A stretch of DNA of 9,703 bases from Candidatus Pacearchaeota archaeon RBG_13_36_9 (GTDB lineage Archaea > Nanobdellota > Nanobdellia > Pacearchaeales > GW2011-AR1): positions 5,283 to 14,985 of the forward strand of contig MFWN01000035.1 of NCBI GenBank assembly GCA_001786395.1, written 5' to 3'. The notes under the pieces are model-generated. The model worked only from the letters and a program-made list of their open reading frames with translations. It ran no database searches and was not told the origin of the DNA. Below, piece by piece: positions 1 through 5,150 of the stretch (positions within the stretch are counted from its first letter, which is position 1; every line of letters begins with the position of its first letter). The translations under genes were made by a program, and so were the position numbers.

Positions 1-144
1 TATCTCTAAAATAGTAAACCCTCTCTCTTTTAGGTAAAAAGGCAGGAAAGTATTCACCAGAACTGAAGATGCAGCAATAAAAAAATATCCAATAAACAGA
101 TAAATCAAATTTTTCTTTTTTACTTTCTCACTCTCTTTTTCCAT
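1..144 (-). CDS. MFS-like transporter, N-terminus only (runs off the left edge)
   Basis: An open frame of 48 codons starts at ATG 144 and reaches base 1 without a stop. The product begins with a very charged cytoplasmic-looking stretch (MEKESEKVKKKN). It then enters a hydrophobic helix (about residues 13-36, LIYLFIGYFFIAASSVLVN), followed by FLPFYLKERGFT. A first helix ending in 'lPfYLke.Gft' before the next segment is the usual opening of major facilitator superfamily carriers. The substrate cannot be told from 48 residues. The start lies one base after the TAA of the upstream phosphoesterase (TAAGATG), so it is probably the third gene of that operon and translated by re-initiation. Another multi-pass membrane protein is possible. 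Confidence 0.6.
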   Translation of the reverse strand, partial: MEKESEKVKKKNLIYLFIGYFFIAASSVLVNTFLPFYLKERGFTILEI

Positions 145-145
145 C

Positions 146-1003
146 TTATCTCATAAACTTTATTTTCTTTATCTTCCCCTTGTTTTCATCAAACTCTATT
201 ACAGCTGCCTTGCCCTCAAGAGCAGCCCCTGTATTAATGACTGTTGTTCTTCCTATTTTAATTTTTCCCTGATTTTCATGCATATGCCCGCCAATTCCTA
301 AAATTGGTTTATGTTGTTCAATAACTCTCCGTATTAGCTTAGAGCCATAATGCTCTCCATAAGCTTCTTTTGGAGCATTTTTATCTCTTATTTTATCAAG
401 GCATTTGTAAGGCATGTTATGAAAAACAAAAATAACTTTCCCTTCTTTGTTTTCTTTTTTAAATTTTTTAAATAAGTTATCCAGTTTTGCCTTATATCTC
501 TTAAAGTTCCTGCTTTTAACTCTTCCTGGAATTGTATGCCCATAACTCCCTATAAAAATTAATCCTCCAAATTTAAAATAAGAATACTCAAATCTCTTGA
601 TATTTTTGTATTTCTTAATAATTTTCGAGAAAAAATCCTGGTCATACCACTTCCATTTCTTAACATCTTTAAGATAAGTTTTATTTATATCAAAAGTATC
701 ATTTATTACGCCTTCATAATTGCCAACAATTGTAAAAACAGGAACTGGCATTTTATTTAATGCCTTTAAAACATTTTCTCCGTTTTTCCAGTCTTTTTCA
801 ACTAGCTCTTTTGTCTTAGTTTTCCCGATAACTTCCCAAACCTGCTTGCTCCTCCCCCAGGAATGCTTGAAAAATATCTTCTTAAATGAAAAACTTGGAT
901 AGTCGCCTATACTAACTATTAAATCCGGTTCTTCCTTCTTAATTTTCTTCCTTAACTTAACAGGAAATTTCCCATGAAAGTCGCCAAGAGCTAATATTTT
1001 CAT
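146..1003 (-). CDS. Calcineurin-like metallophosphoesterase, copy 2 of a tandem pair
   Basis: This 285-residue protein should be a cytoplasmic two-metal phosphoesterase; no signal peptide is visible. Metal-ligand motifs appear in the family order: GDFHG (D8, H10), GD (D34), GN (N95), a lone His (H195 in FHNMP) and GHMH (H240, H242). The third motif reads GNYE where the classical family has GNH[ED], so the histidine that helps catalysis is Tyr. The charged insert around residues 40-75 and the Lys-rich middle are shared with the neighbour at 1000-1830. So is the C-terminal block (GKAAVIEFDE...KIKF), which indicates tandem duplication. Its ATG overlaps the neighbour's TGA (ATGA), so translation is coupled. 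The substrate is unknown; nucleotide or phosphoprotein phosphatase activity would be guesses. Confidence 0.85.
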   Translation of the reverse strand: MKILALGDFHGKFPVKLRKKIKKEEPDLIVSIGDYPSFSFKKIFFKHSWGRSKQVWEVIGKTKTKELVEKDWKNGENVLKALNKMPVPVFTIVGNYEGVINDTFDINKTYLKDVKKWKWYDQDFFSKIIKKYKNIKRFEYSYFKFGGLIFIGSYGHTIPGRVKSRNFKRYKAKLDNLFKKFKKENKEGKVIFVFHNMPYKCLDKIRDKNAPKEAYGEHYGSKLIRRVIEQHKPILGIGGHMHENQGKIKIGRTTVINTGAALEGKAAVIEFDENKGKIKKIKFMR

Positions 1004-1830
1004 TTTAAGAACTTTATTTTATTTATCTTCTTTCTTTTCTCATCAAACTCAATAATAGCTGCTTTCCCTTGCTCTGCAGAACCTATTGACACAATAATTG
1101 TTTTTCCAAGCTTCTTCTTTCCCTGATATTCATGCATGTGCCCGCATAAGAATAGTTTTGGTTTATATTTTTTAATGTATTGAGTGTAGGGTTTAAATCC
1201 TACATGTTGTCCGTTCCTTGGATTCTCTCCTTTATATTTAACAACATCAAAATGGCCATAAGGAGGGTAATGAGCTAAGAGAATATCTATATTTTTTCTT
1301 GATTTACTAAACAATTGTTTTTTTAATTTTGCGTATTCTTTTTTAAACCTTTTTATTTTTATTTCAGTATACCCTCCTTTTTTTGTTAGGACAACATCCG
1401 GAATAACGTAACCTCCAAATGCATAAACAGTCATTCCTTTAATATCTACAATTCTTTTTCTTAGGTAATTCATATTCTTCATTTTCTTCATTAAATGCGA
1501 ATAATTAACTAATTTGACTCCTCCTGTTCTTTCTTTTTTTCTTCCTTCAAAATCCCAGTTCCCGTGTACTATATAAACCGGAGTTCCTACATTGTTCAAA
1601 GTTTTAATGATTTTTTTGCCAGAATTATAATCCTCCAGAATATATTCCCTGACTTTCTTTTTTTCAACAACATTCCACCATCCCTTGTAAAGATGCTTAA
1701 AAACAAGTTTTAAGAGTTTTTTACTTCCACCAAAATCTCCAATAGATAAAACCACGTCCGCTTTTTTTATTTCTCTTTCAAGTTTTTTTGGAAATTTCCC
1801 GTGAAAGTCGCCAATAGCAAGAATTTTCAT
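1000..1830 (-). CDS. Calcineurin-like metallophosphoesterase, copy 1 of a tandem pair
   Basis: This 276-residue cytoplasmic metallophosphoesterase is the first gene of the operon. Motifs in order are GDFHG (D8, H10), GDFGG (D32), GNWD (N91, D93), AHYPP (H187) and GHMH (H231, H233), so the two-metal site looks complete. As in its paralogue, the residue after GN is not His (Trp92). Within the superfamily this recalls the YfcE/MJ0936-type 'GNCD' variants, where that His is also absent, but the proteins here are longer. The start is set by MKILA.GDFHGKFP, which is shared with copy 2, and by a box A at 1850-1857. That places transcription start almost on the ATG, so the mRNA is probably leaderless. 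The substrate is not recognisable. Confidence 0.87.
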   Translation of the reverse strand: MKILAIGDFHGKFPKKLEREIKKADVVLSIGDFGGSKKLLKLVFKHLYKGWWNVVEKKKVREYILEDYNSGKKIIKTLNNVGTPVYIVHGNWDFEGRKKERTGGVKLVNYSHLMKKMKNMNYLRKRIVDIKGMTVYAFGGYVIPDVVLTKKGGYTEIKIKRFKKEYAKLKKQLFSKSRKNIDILLAHYPPYGHFDVVKYKGENPRNGQHVGFKPYTQYIKKYKPKLFLCGHMHEYQGKKKLGKTIIVSIGSAEQGKAAIIEFDEKRKKINKIKFLK

Positions 1831-1848
1831 AAGAGAAATAGTAAAAAG

Positions 1849-1857
1849 TTATTTAAA
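1849..1857 (-). promoter_or_regulatory. Box A (TATA) promoter of the phosphoesterase operon
   Basis: Read on the minus strand this is TTTAAATAA. Its centre lies about 23 bases from the ATG at 1830, so the transcript would start at or within a few bases of the start codon. No Shine-Dalgarno sequence precedes the gene, which fits leaderless initiation. Confidence 0.6.
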
Positions 1858-1915
1858 AATCTGCCTAAAAAATTTCCTGTAACTCTTCAGTGAATAGAAA
1901 GATATATATTATAAA

Positions 1916-1924
1916 TTTATATAA
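1916..1924 (+). promoter_or_regulatory. Box A candidate for the secretin-like gene
   Basis: TTTATATAA lies about 50 bases before the ATG at 1970 and predicts a start near 1946 with a leader of about 24 bases. A weak AGGA (1963-1966) sits three bases before the ATG. The stretch 1900-1930 is almost pure A/T, so the exact box is uncertain. This promoter and the one at 1849-1857 diverge from one short intergenic region. Confidence 0.4.
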
Positions 1925-1969
1925 TTTAAAGATAGCACTTTGCTGTCAAAAACCCAAAAATCAGGAACA

Positions 1970-3217
1970 ATGAATTTGTTAAGCAGGAGAGAAGTTTTAG
2001 AAATAGGTCTTGCTAGCGGGCTTGCAGGGCTAGTTGGAGGTTGCAACAGCGAATTCTTCAAGACAGACTTTATAACCAAAAAGGCTGACAAGATAATTAA
2101 AGCCTGGGATGAAATAATTAGGGGATACAATGAAGAAACAGGCACTATATCCCCACCGCACCCAAAAAGAGAATTTGAATCTTTTTATACTGAAAATGAA
2201 GACGGAATTACTTTATTTTACAACGTTGAGTTTGCAGGAATTGCTGACTTAGAGAAAGTCGTAAAAGAACAAGTTAAAGATTCAGTAATCAGCGCATTGC
2301 CAAACAGTAATCAGTTAATTGTTACAGTTAAAAATAAGAATCAGTTAGGTTTTCTTGAAAAGATTCTTGGAAAGGCAGATGTATTGCCCCCTCAAATATT
2401 GCTAAAATTTACTGCTTATGCTGATTTTGGAAACAAAGCACAGGATTATGCTACAGAGTTAACCATGGCCATTAGAAGCAAGGGAGAAGAAGAATTTGCT
2501 GCATTAACAGACAGTTCCCAATTTCCAGGCGCAGCAGAAATAGTTAGGGGCAGGATTAACATGGGTTCAAAATGGGGCATACAAGTCGGTACTTCTACAA
2601 TAGATCTAAAGACTATGTTAGATGTTATGGCAACCGAGGGCTATGTTGAGCATCTCTTCCAAACTTATCTCCTTCTTTCCAATGGCAAAAAAGGAGGATT
2701 AAGCGGAGAAGAAAAATTGCCAATTCCTGAACAGATTCTAGCAGGTGTAACTCCTGTTGTAACCAACAAAATGGAATCTTCAAAAAGTTATTTTGAAGGA
2801 ACAGCAACTATCTATAACAGCGGATACACAAACCTCGTATATAGGGCAGGAGTAGGAAGTTCAAAACGTCCTGACATCAGAAGGCCGGACTTCCAGGTGC
2901 CCGTTATTGATGAAGTGTTTAGCGATGGTATTATTGCACCAATTGGCGTACCAATCATAACAGGAGGAAAGCTCATTGACATAGAAGCAGCCATGACAAG
3001 AAGAGATGCTATTATTCCATTATTTGGAAGTAAATATCATGAAAAGCGCCGCGCCAGAGTTTATTACGAAATTATCCCATATAGAGTAGTTATCTGGGAC
3101 ACTTCCGCTTTAGAAGAGGCTCATTCTAAGTATACCCCTCTCAGACCAGCCCCCCCTCCTAGACCTGCTGGCCCTAATGAAAATGATGTTGAATCTGATA
3201 AGCCTTCTAAAAACTAA
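1970..3217 (+). CDS. Tat-exported lipoprotein with secretin-like N-domain and beta-domain
   Basis: The 415-residue product (ATG 1970) opens with a twin-arginine lipoprotein signal: SRREVL (5-10), a hydrophobic run, and Cys25 after LVGG. The body matches bacterial secretin landmarks in order. N-domain end: NSNQLIVTV (112-120), then DVLPPQILLKF (137-147), like 'NsLivt...LDvp.pQVlve'. Core: G224, then VEHLFQTYLLLSNGKK and SGEEKLPIP (245-253), like 'G.a.vls.P.llT.n...a.vGe.iP'. GTATIYNSGYTNLVYRAG (277-294) fits the 'y.dvGv.LkvtP' strand. TGGKLI (331-336), IIPLFGSKY (348-356) and RARVYYEIIPYRVV (361-374) fit 'GGli...iPlLG.lF...rELlifltPrii'. The tail (386-415) is Pro-rich. Secretins form outer-membrane rings of type II/III secretion and pilus systems. 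No partner genes (ATPase, pilin) are visible here. Family assignment is from motif order read by eye; an archaeal role is unknown. Confidence 0.65.
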   Translation: MNLLSRREVLEIGLASGLAGLVGGCNSEFFKTDFITKKADKIIKAWDEIIRGYNEETGTISPPHPKREFESFYTENEDGITLFYNVEFAGIADLEKVVKEQVKDSVISALPNSNQLIVTVKNKNQLGFLEKILGKADVLPPQILLKFTAYADFGNKAQDYATELTMAIRSKGEEEFAALTDSSQFPGAAEIVRGRINMGSKWGIQVGTSTIDLKTMLDVMATEGYVEHLFQTYLLLSNGKKGGLSGEEKLPIPEQILAGVTPVVTNKMESSKSYFEGTATIYNSGYTNLVYRAGVGSSKRPDIRRPDFQVPVIDEVFSDGIIAPIGVPIITGGKLIDIEAAMTRRDAIIPLFGSKYHEKRRARVYYEIIPYRVVIWDTSALEEAHSKYTPLRPAPPPRPAGPNENDVESDKPSKN

Positions 3218-3312
3218 GCCTAATAAAAAATAAAACCCAAAAAATGATAGAATCATCAAAAATAGGTATTTTAACTATAGATTTGAAGTAGTAACTTTAA
3301 AATGACACAAAA

Positions 3313-3328
3313 CCGAAAGGTTTAAATA
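3313..3328 (+). promoter_or_regulatory. BRE + box A promoter of small RNA copy A
   Basis: CCGAAAGG followed by TTTAAATA (3321-3328) is a textbook archaeal BRE/TATA pair. The expected start lies about 26 bases beyond its centre, near 3351, exactly where the sequence shared with copy B begins. No protein start codon lies at that distance. Confidence 0.6.
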
Positions 3329-3350
3329 CTTCAAGTTTCTATGAATATTA

Positions 3351-3461
3351 TAATCACCTCTTTTTACCCAGAAGAGGCTTAAGTGGCATCTACTTTGAAG
3401 CTATGGAAGCCTCTTCAAGGGTTTTATACCTTGTTGTCTTCTTTAGAACACAATTTTTTTT
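3351..3461 (+). ncRNA. Candidate small RNA, copy A (anti-SD-like 5' end)
   Basis: This candidate transcript of about 110 bases begins AAUCACCUCUUUU and ends in eight T (3454-3461). It aligns along its first 70 bases with copy B at 5151. Possible stems are CCUCUU/AAGAGG (3357-3362 with 3372-3377) and CUUAAGU with ACUUugAAG (3378-3399). A third is AAGCCU with GGGUUU (3407-3412 with 3419-3424), followed by U-rich sequence. No C/D or convincing H/ACA boxes are seen, and no ORF with a start codon. The first nine bases resemble the 16S rRNA 3' end (AUCACCUC), so pairing with Shine-Dalgarno sequences is conceivable. Existence rests on promoter spacing plus similarity to copy B; function is unknown. 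It lies in the 286-base gap between 3217 and 3504. Confidence 0.45.
3412..3461 (+). repeat. Dispersed repeat, copy 1 of 3 (tail of small RNA A)
   Basis: TCTTCAAGGGTTTTATA and TTGTCTTCTTTAGAACAC are shared with copies at 4208 and 5079. This copy has three extra bases between the two halves. It ends in a run of eight T that can serve as terminator of the preceding RNA. Read on the opposite strand it encodes VLKKTTRYKTLEE without a stop. Confidence 0.8.
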
Positions 3462-3474
3462 AGTCACAGAAAAG

Positions 3475-3482
3475 ATTAAATA
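3475..3482 (+). promoter_or_regulatory. Box A of the PIN toxin gene at 3504
   Basis: ATTAAATA is centred about 25 bases before the ATG at 3504, so the transcript should begin on the start codon (leaderless). No ribosome-binding sequence is present upstream. Confidence 0.6.
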
Positions 3483-3503
3483 ATTCTTTTTCTTATTCAA
3501 TTA

Positions 3504-3929
3504 ATGACTTCCTACTATGTAGATACTTGTATCTATCTAAACCTTTGGAAAAAAGAAGTTGATGAATCTGGGAATAAGTTATGGGAATCTGCCAAGAATT
3601 TCTTCGAAAAAGCTGAAAATGAAGAGGCCATAATTTACTATTCTGGTTTCCTGTTAAAAGAGCTTATATTTCTGCTGACAACTGAAGAATACTTGCAGAA
3701 AAAAGAATTGTTTGATTCTTCTCTAAATTTTAAGAAGACAATTTTATCCAAAGAAGAGTATGAACTCGCCAAGAGCATTAGCAAGGCAAACAAACAATTG
3801 AGCTTTTATGATGTCATCCATATATTACTTGCTAAAAAGACCAATTCAATTTTAGTCACTAGAGATAGAATATTAATTCAGCTATCCAAGGACTATTCAG
3901 TAGAAGCAAGAAAGCCTGAAGATTTATAA
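3504..3929 (+). CDS. PIN-domain ribonuclease (VapC-type toxin)
   Basis: This 141-residue PIN protein is the usual size for a VapC toxin, a Mg-dependent endoribonuclease that cuts RNA when its antitoxin is lost. The four acidic active-site residues can be placed: D7 (YYVDTCIYLNLW), E53 (GFLLKELIFLL), D103 (SFYDVIHILLAKK) and D121 (LVTRDRIL). It therefore looks catalytically intact. No antitoxin gene lies directly upstream: that space holds the candidate small RNA and a repeat. The nearest antitoxin-like gene is the ribbon-helix-helix protein at 3924-4166. It is on the other strand and overlaps this gene tail-to-tail by 6 bases. Whether they form a pair is inference. A chromosomal PIN nuclease unrelated to TA is the alternative. 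Confidence 0.85.
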   Translation: MTSYYVDTCIYLNLWKKEVDESGNKLWESAKNFFEKAENEEAIIYYSGFLLKELIFLLTTEEYLQKKELFDSSLNFKKTILSKEEYELAKSISKANKQLSFYDVIHILLAKKTNSILVTRDRILIQLSKDYSVEARKPEDL

Positions 3930-4166
3930 GCGGTTTATTTCATCTAAATCAGGGGTCTCTTTGGAAAGTTTTTCCCTTATTCTCTTGATTTCTTCAACAG
4001 AATTTCCTTTGTGATTGATGCTTCCAGCTTCTTTCTCCCACACAAATCTCCTAACTGCATCCCTTATAACCTCAGACCTATTAGAATAAATCCCTGATTT
4101 AACCAAAATATCAACTCTTTTAATAAGAGCTGGATTCATTCTTATTTGTAAAGTATCCATTACCAT
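3924..4166 (-). CDS. Ribbon-helix-helix (CopG/ParD-like) DNA-binding protein, putative antitoxin
   Basis: From ATG 4166 the product has 80 residues (78 if ATG 4160 is used). The ribbon strand DTLQIRMNP is followed by the two helices of the RHH fold, including GIYSNRSEVIRDAVRRFV, the hallmark of CopG/ParD-like regulators. The C-terminal 30 residues are charged (EEIKRIREKL) and would be the toxin-wrapping part if it is an antitoxin. A box A at 4190-4199 puts the transcript start at about 4168, so ATG 4166 in a leaderless mRNA is preferred over the upstream TTG. Two perfect 11-base direct repeats cover the start and look like its own operator. Possible toxin partners are the convergent PIN at 3504 or the VapC upstream at 4252. 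It could also be a free-standing regulator. Confidence 0.8.
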   Translation of the reverse strand: MVMDTLQIRMNPALIKRVDILVKSGIYSNRSEVIRDAVRRFVWEKEAGSINHKGNSVEEIKRIREKLSKETPDLDEINRL

Positions 4167-4199
4167 TGTAATGTAATTGTAATGTAGACTATTTAAATA
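4165..4199 (-). promoter_or_regulatory. Box A and tandem 11-bp operator of the RHH gene
   Basis: TATTTAAATA (4190-4199) is the box A. Between it and the ATG lie two adjoining perfect copies of ATTGTAATGTA (4165-4175 and 4176-4186, plus-strand reading). Eleven bases is one helical turn, the spacing at which RHH dimers bind side by side. Occupancy would cover the transcription start and block it, so autorepression by the encoded protein is likely. Confidence 0.6.
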
Positions 4200-4207
4200 T
4201 TTGTATC

Positions 4208-4253
4208 TCTTCAAGGGTTTTATAAGTTGTCTTCTTTAAAACACGATTTTTTT
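4208..4253 (+). repeat. Dispersed repeat, copy 2 of 3
   Basis: This copy matches the one at 5079 at 34 of 35 bases (TCTTCAAGGGTTTTATAAGT and onward). It ends in seven T, which overlap the stop codon of the VapC gene at 4252. The small-RNA head seen before copy 1 is absent. It fills the gap between the VapC gene and the RHH promoter. Confidence 0.8.
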
Positions 4254-4614
4254 ACTTTACAAATTCTACATTTTCCACATTTTCAAATTCTTTATCGCCT
4301 GTTAAGAATTTCACGTTGAGGTGCTTGGCCATTATATGAGAAATACAATCAGTCATAGAAACCCCCCTGTCTTTCCAGCTCAATCTGAATTTCATCGCTT
4401 CATCAATCCACTCAGGATTTAAAGAGCTAATATGCTTAGAATATTTATTAATTATTTCCGAAGCATTCTTGTCTTTATCCTTATAGAGATTATAGCATAG
4501 TTCTGCAAAAATAAAATTGTTAATAATAACATCTGAATCTAAATATTTCTCGTAATTCTCATTACCCTCAATTATCTCCATAATTGCGTAGGTATCAAAA
4601 ACATATTTAACCAT
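4252..4614 (-). CDS. vapC: VapC toxin (PIN-domain ribonuclease)
   Basis: This 120-residue PIN protein has acidic active-site residues D7 (YVFDTYAIME), E38 (FAELCYNL), D89 (SMTDCISHIMAK) and D107 (LTGDKEF). It should be a metal-dependent endoribonuclease toxin. Its ATG overlaps the end of the AbrB-type gene by 8 bases (ATGGTTAA), the classical antitoxin-first operon with translational coupling, so the pairing is secure from gene order. It ends VEFVK, the usual end of short PIN domains. Beyond the stop the same frame runs 20 more codons through the dispersed repeat. It is clearly different from the PIN at 3504, so it is not a recent duplicate. Confidence 0.92.
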   Translation of the reverse strand: MVKYVFDTYAIMEIIEGNENYEKYLDSDVIINNFIFAELCYNLYKDKDKNASEIINKYSKHISSLNPEWIDEAMKFRLSWKDRGVSMTDCISHIMAKHLNVKFLTGDKEFENVENVEFVK

Positions 4615-4825
4615 AAAGCTCTTTGTCAGTTTCTTTCATTAATTGTTTAACTGACTTAGAAAATTTGTGTTTTCCAAAAGTTTCCCTCAATACGCTTCCT
4701 TTTTTTACTAATATTGCATCTATCTCTTCTCCTTCCTTCATGTTCTTTCCCCTCAATACTTCTTGAGGAATAATTATTCCATACGAATTTCCCCATTTCC
4801 TTATTTTTGTTGTAAGTTCTGCCAT
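4607..4825 (-). CDS. vapB: AbrB/MazE-type antitoxin of the VapC at 4252
   Basis: This 72-residue protein has an N-terminal SpoVT/AbrB swapped-hairpin DNA-binding domain. KIRKWGNSYGIIIPQEVL (7-24) is the family signature, followed by MKEGEEIDAILVKKGS. The charged C-terminal helix (about 48-72, FGKHKFSKSVKQLMKETDKE) should wrap the toxin. It dimerises, neutralises VapC and represses the operon. The start ATG 4825 gives the typical MAELTTKIRKWGNS beginning. Interlocking inverted repeats lie directly upstream and are the likely operator. The nearest box A-like sequence is only about 17 bases from the ATG, too close for a leaderless start. Transcription may begin further upstream, at ATTTAAATA near 4939-4948. 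Confidence 0.9.
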   Translation of the reverse strand: MAELTTKIRKWGNSYGIIIPQEVLRGKNMKEGEEIDAILVKKGSVLRETFGKHKFSKSVKQLMKETDKELYG

Positions 4826-4827
4826 GT

Positions 4828-4866
4828 CGAAAACGGCTTATTTATGCTCGTTCCGTTTTCGAGCAT
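4828..4866 (-). promoter_or_regulatory. Interlocking inverted repeats, operator of the AbrB/VapC operon
   Basis: CGAAAACGG (4828-4836) is mirrored perfectly by CCGTTTTCG (4853-4861) with a 16-base spacer containing CATAAATAAG on the minus strand. ATGCTCG (4844-4850) is mirrored by CGAGCAT (4860-4866). The two pairs overlap, so one could be bound by the antitoxin dimer or the antitoxin-toxin complex on both faces. Position immediately before the antitoxin start supports an operator role. Confidence 0.55.
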
Positions 4867-4868
4867 CT

Positions 4869-5026
4869 CAAAAACTTTTGGTTTTTGATGACTCTCAAAG
4901 TTCTTTTAACTTTGAAGCAAGAAAATTTTTCTTGTTTTTATTTAAATTTTCTGTGCAGAAAATTCCCTTCCTCAGGAATTTTCATGCATCCTAAAAACCC
5001 TGACAAATAAACGAGAGGGTTTTTTT
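4869..5026. repeat. Chain of six short perfect inverted repeats
   Basis: The pairs are CAAAAAC 4869/4881, TCAAAGTT 4895/4908, CAAGAAA 4918/4928, AATTTTCTG 4945/4956, AAAATTCC 4959/4975 and AAAAACCCT 4993/5016 (arm starts). Loops are 2 to 14 bases. The last hairpin ends in seven T and may terminate transcription on either strand. This accounts for most of the gene-free stretch 4867-5030. No ORF with a plausible start was seen. On the minus strand it would lie in a long leader of the AbrB/VapC operon if transcription starts near 4917 or beyond. Confidence 0.7.
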
Positions 5027-5051
5027 GATGTATATACCGTATAAACGAGAG
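5007..5051 (+). repeat. Direct repeat ATAAACGAGAG, two copies
   Basis: ATAAACGAGAG occurs at 5007-5017, in the loop of the last hairpin, and at 5041-5051, 34 bases later. The second copy abuts an AT-rich GTATTTATAT that resembles a box A. It could be a regulator-binding site; nothing else in the sequence assigns it. Confidence 0.5.
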
Positions 5052-5078
5052 TATTTATATTTTTCTATTGCCAACTTT

Positions 5079-5113
5079 TCTTCAAGGGTTTTATAAGTTG
5101 TCTTCTTTAGAAC
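5079..5113 (+). repeat. Dispersed repeat, copy 3 of 3
   Basis: The 35 bases differ from the 4208 copy at a single position. The T-run end is missing, and the sequence passes instead into the promoter region of small RNA copy B. On the minus strand it encodes VLKKTTYKTLEE within an open stretch that has no ATG. Confidence 0.8.
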
Positions 5114-5120
5114 TACAAGC

Positions 5121-5129
5121 CTTTATCTT
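5121..5129 (+). promoter_or_regulatory. Weak box A of small RNA copy B
   Basis: CTTTATCTT is centred about 26 bases before 5151, where the block shared with copy A begins. The box is poorer than that of copy A, but its spacing is the same within two to three bases. Confidence 0.35.
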
Positions 5130-5150
5130 TGTTGCTTGCCTAAATTAATT

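Noticed and set aside
1940..1969. TTG start at 1940 extending the secretin-like protein by ten residues
   Set aside because: It would put LSKTQKSGT before the Tat motif; ATG 1970 gives a standard signal peptide with SRREVL at residues 5-10 and a short AGGA upstream.
1909..3000. Antisense frames of 60-78 codons across the secretin-like gene
   Set aside because: Composition and lack of promoters mark them as shadows of the strongly motif-supported plus-strand gene.
3351..3461. C/D-box or H/ACA guide RNA identity for the small RNA
   Set aside because: No RUGAUGA/CUGA pair is present, and the ACA near 3449 does not stand at a constant distance from a proper hairpin pocket in both copies.
3441..3471. 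Minus-strand micro-ORF from GTG through the repeat at 3412
   Set aside because: About 25 codons with a GTG start, no promoter or ribosome-binding site at the right distance; kept only as an observation on the repeat.
4167..4214. TTG start at 4214 extending the RHH protein
   Set aside because: The extra residues would be encoded by the operator repeats and box A, and the family starts at the ribbon strand just after ATG 4160-4166.
3412..5113. CRISPR array or insertion sequence formed by the 35-38 base repeats
   Set aside because: Spacing is irregular (about 800-870 bases with genes between), and there are no cas genes, transposase, terminal inverted repeats or target duplications.
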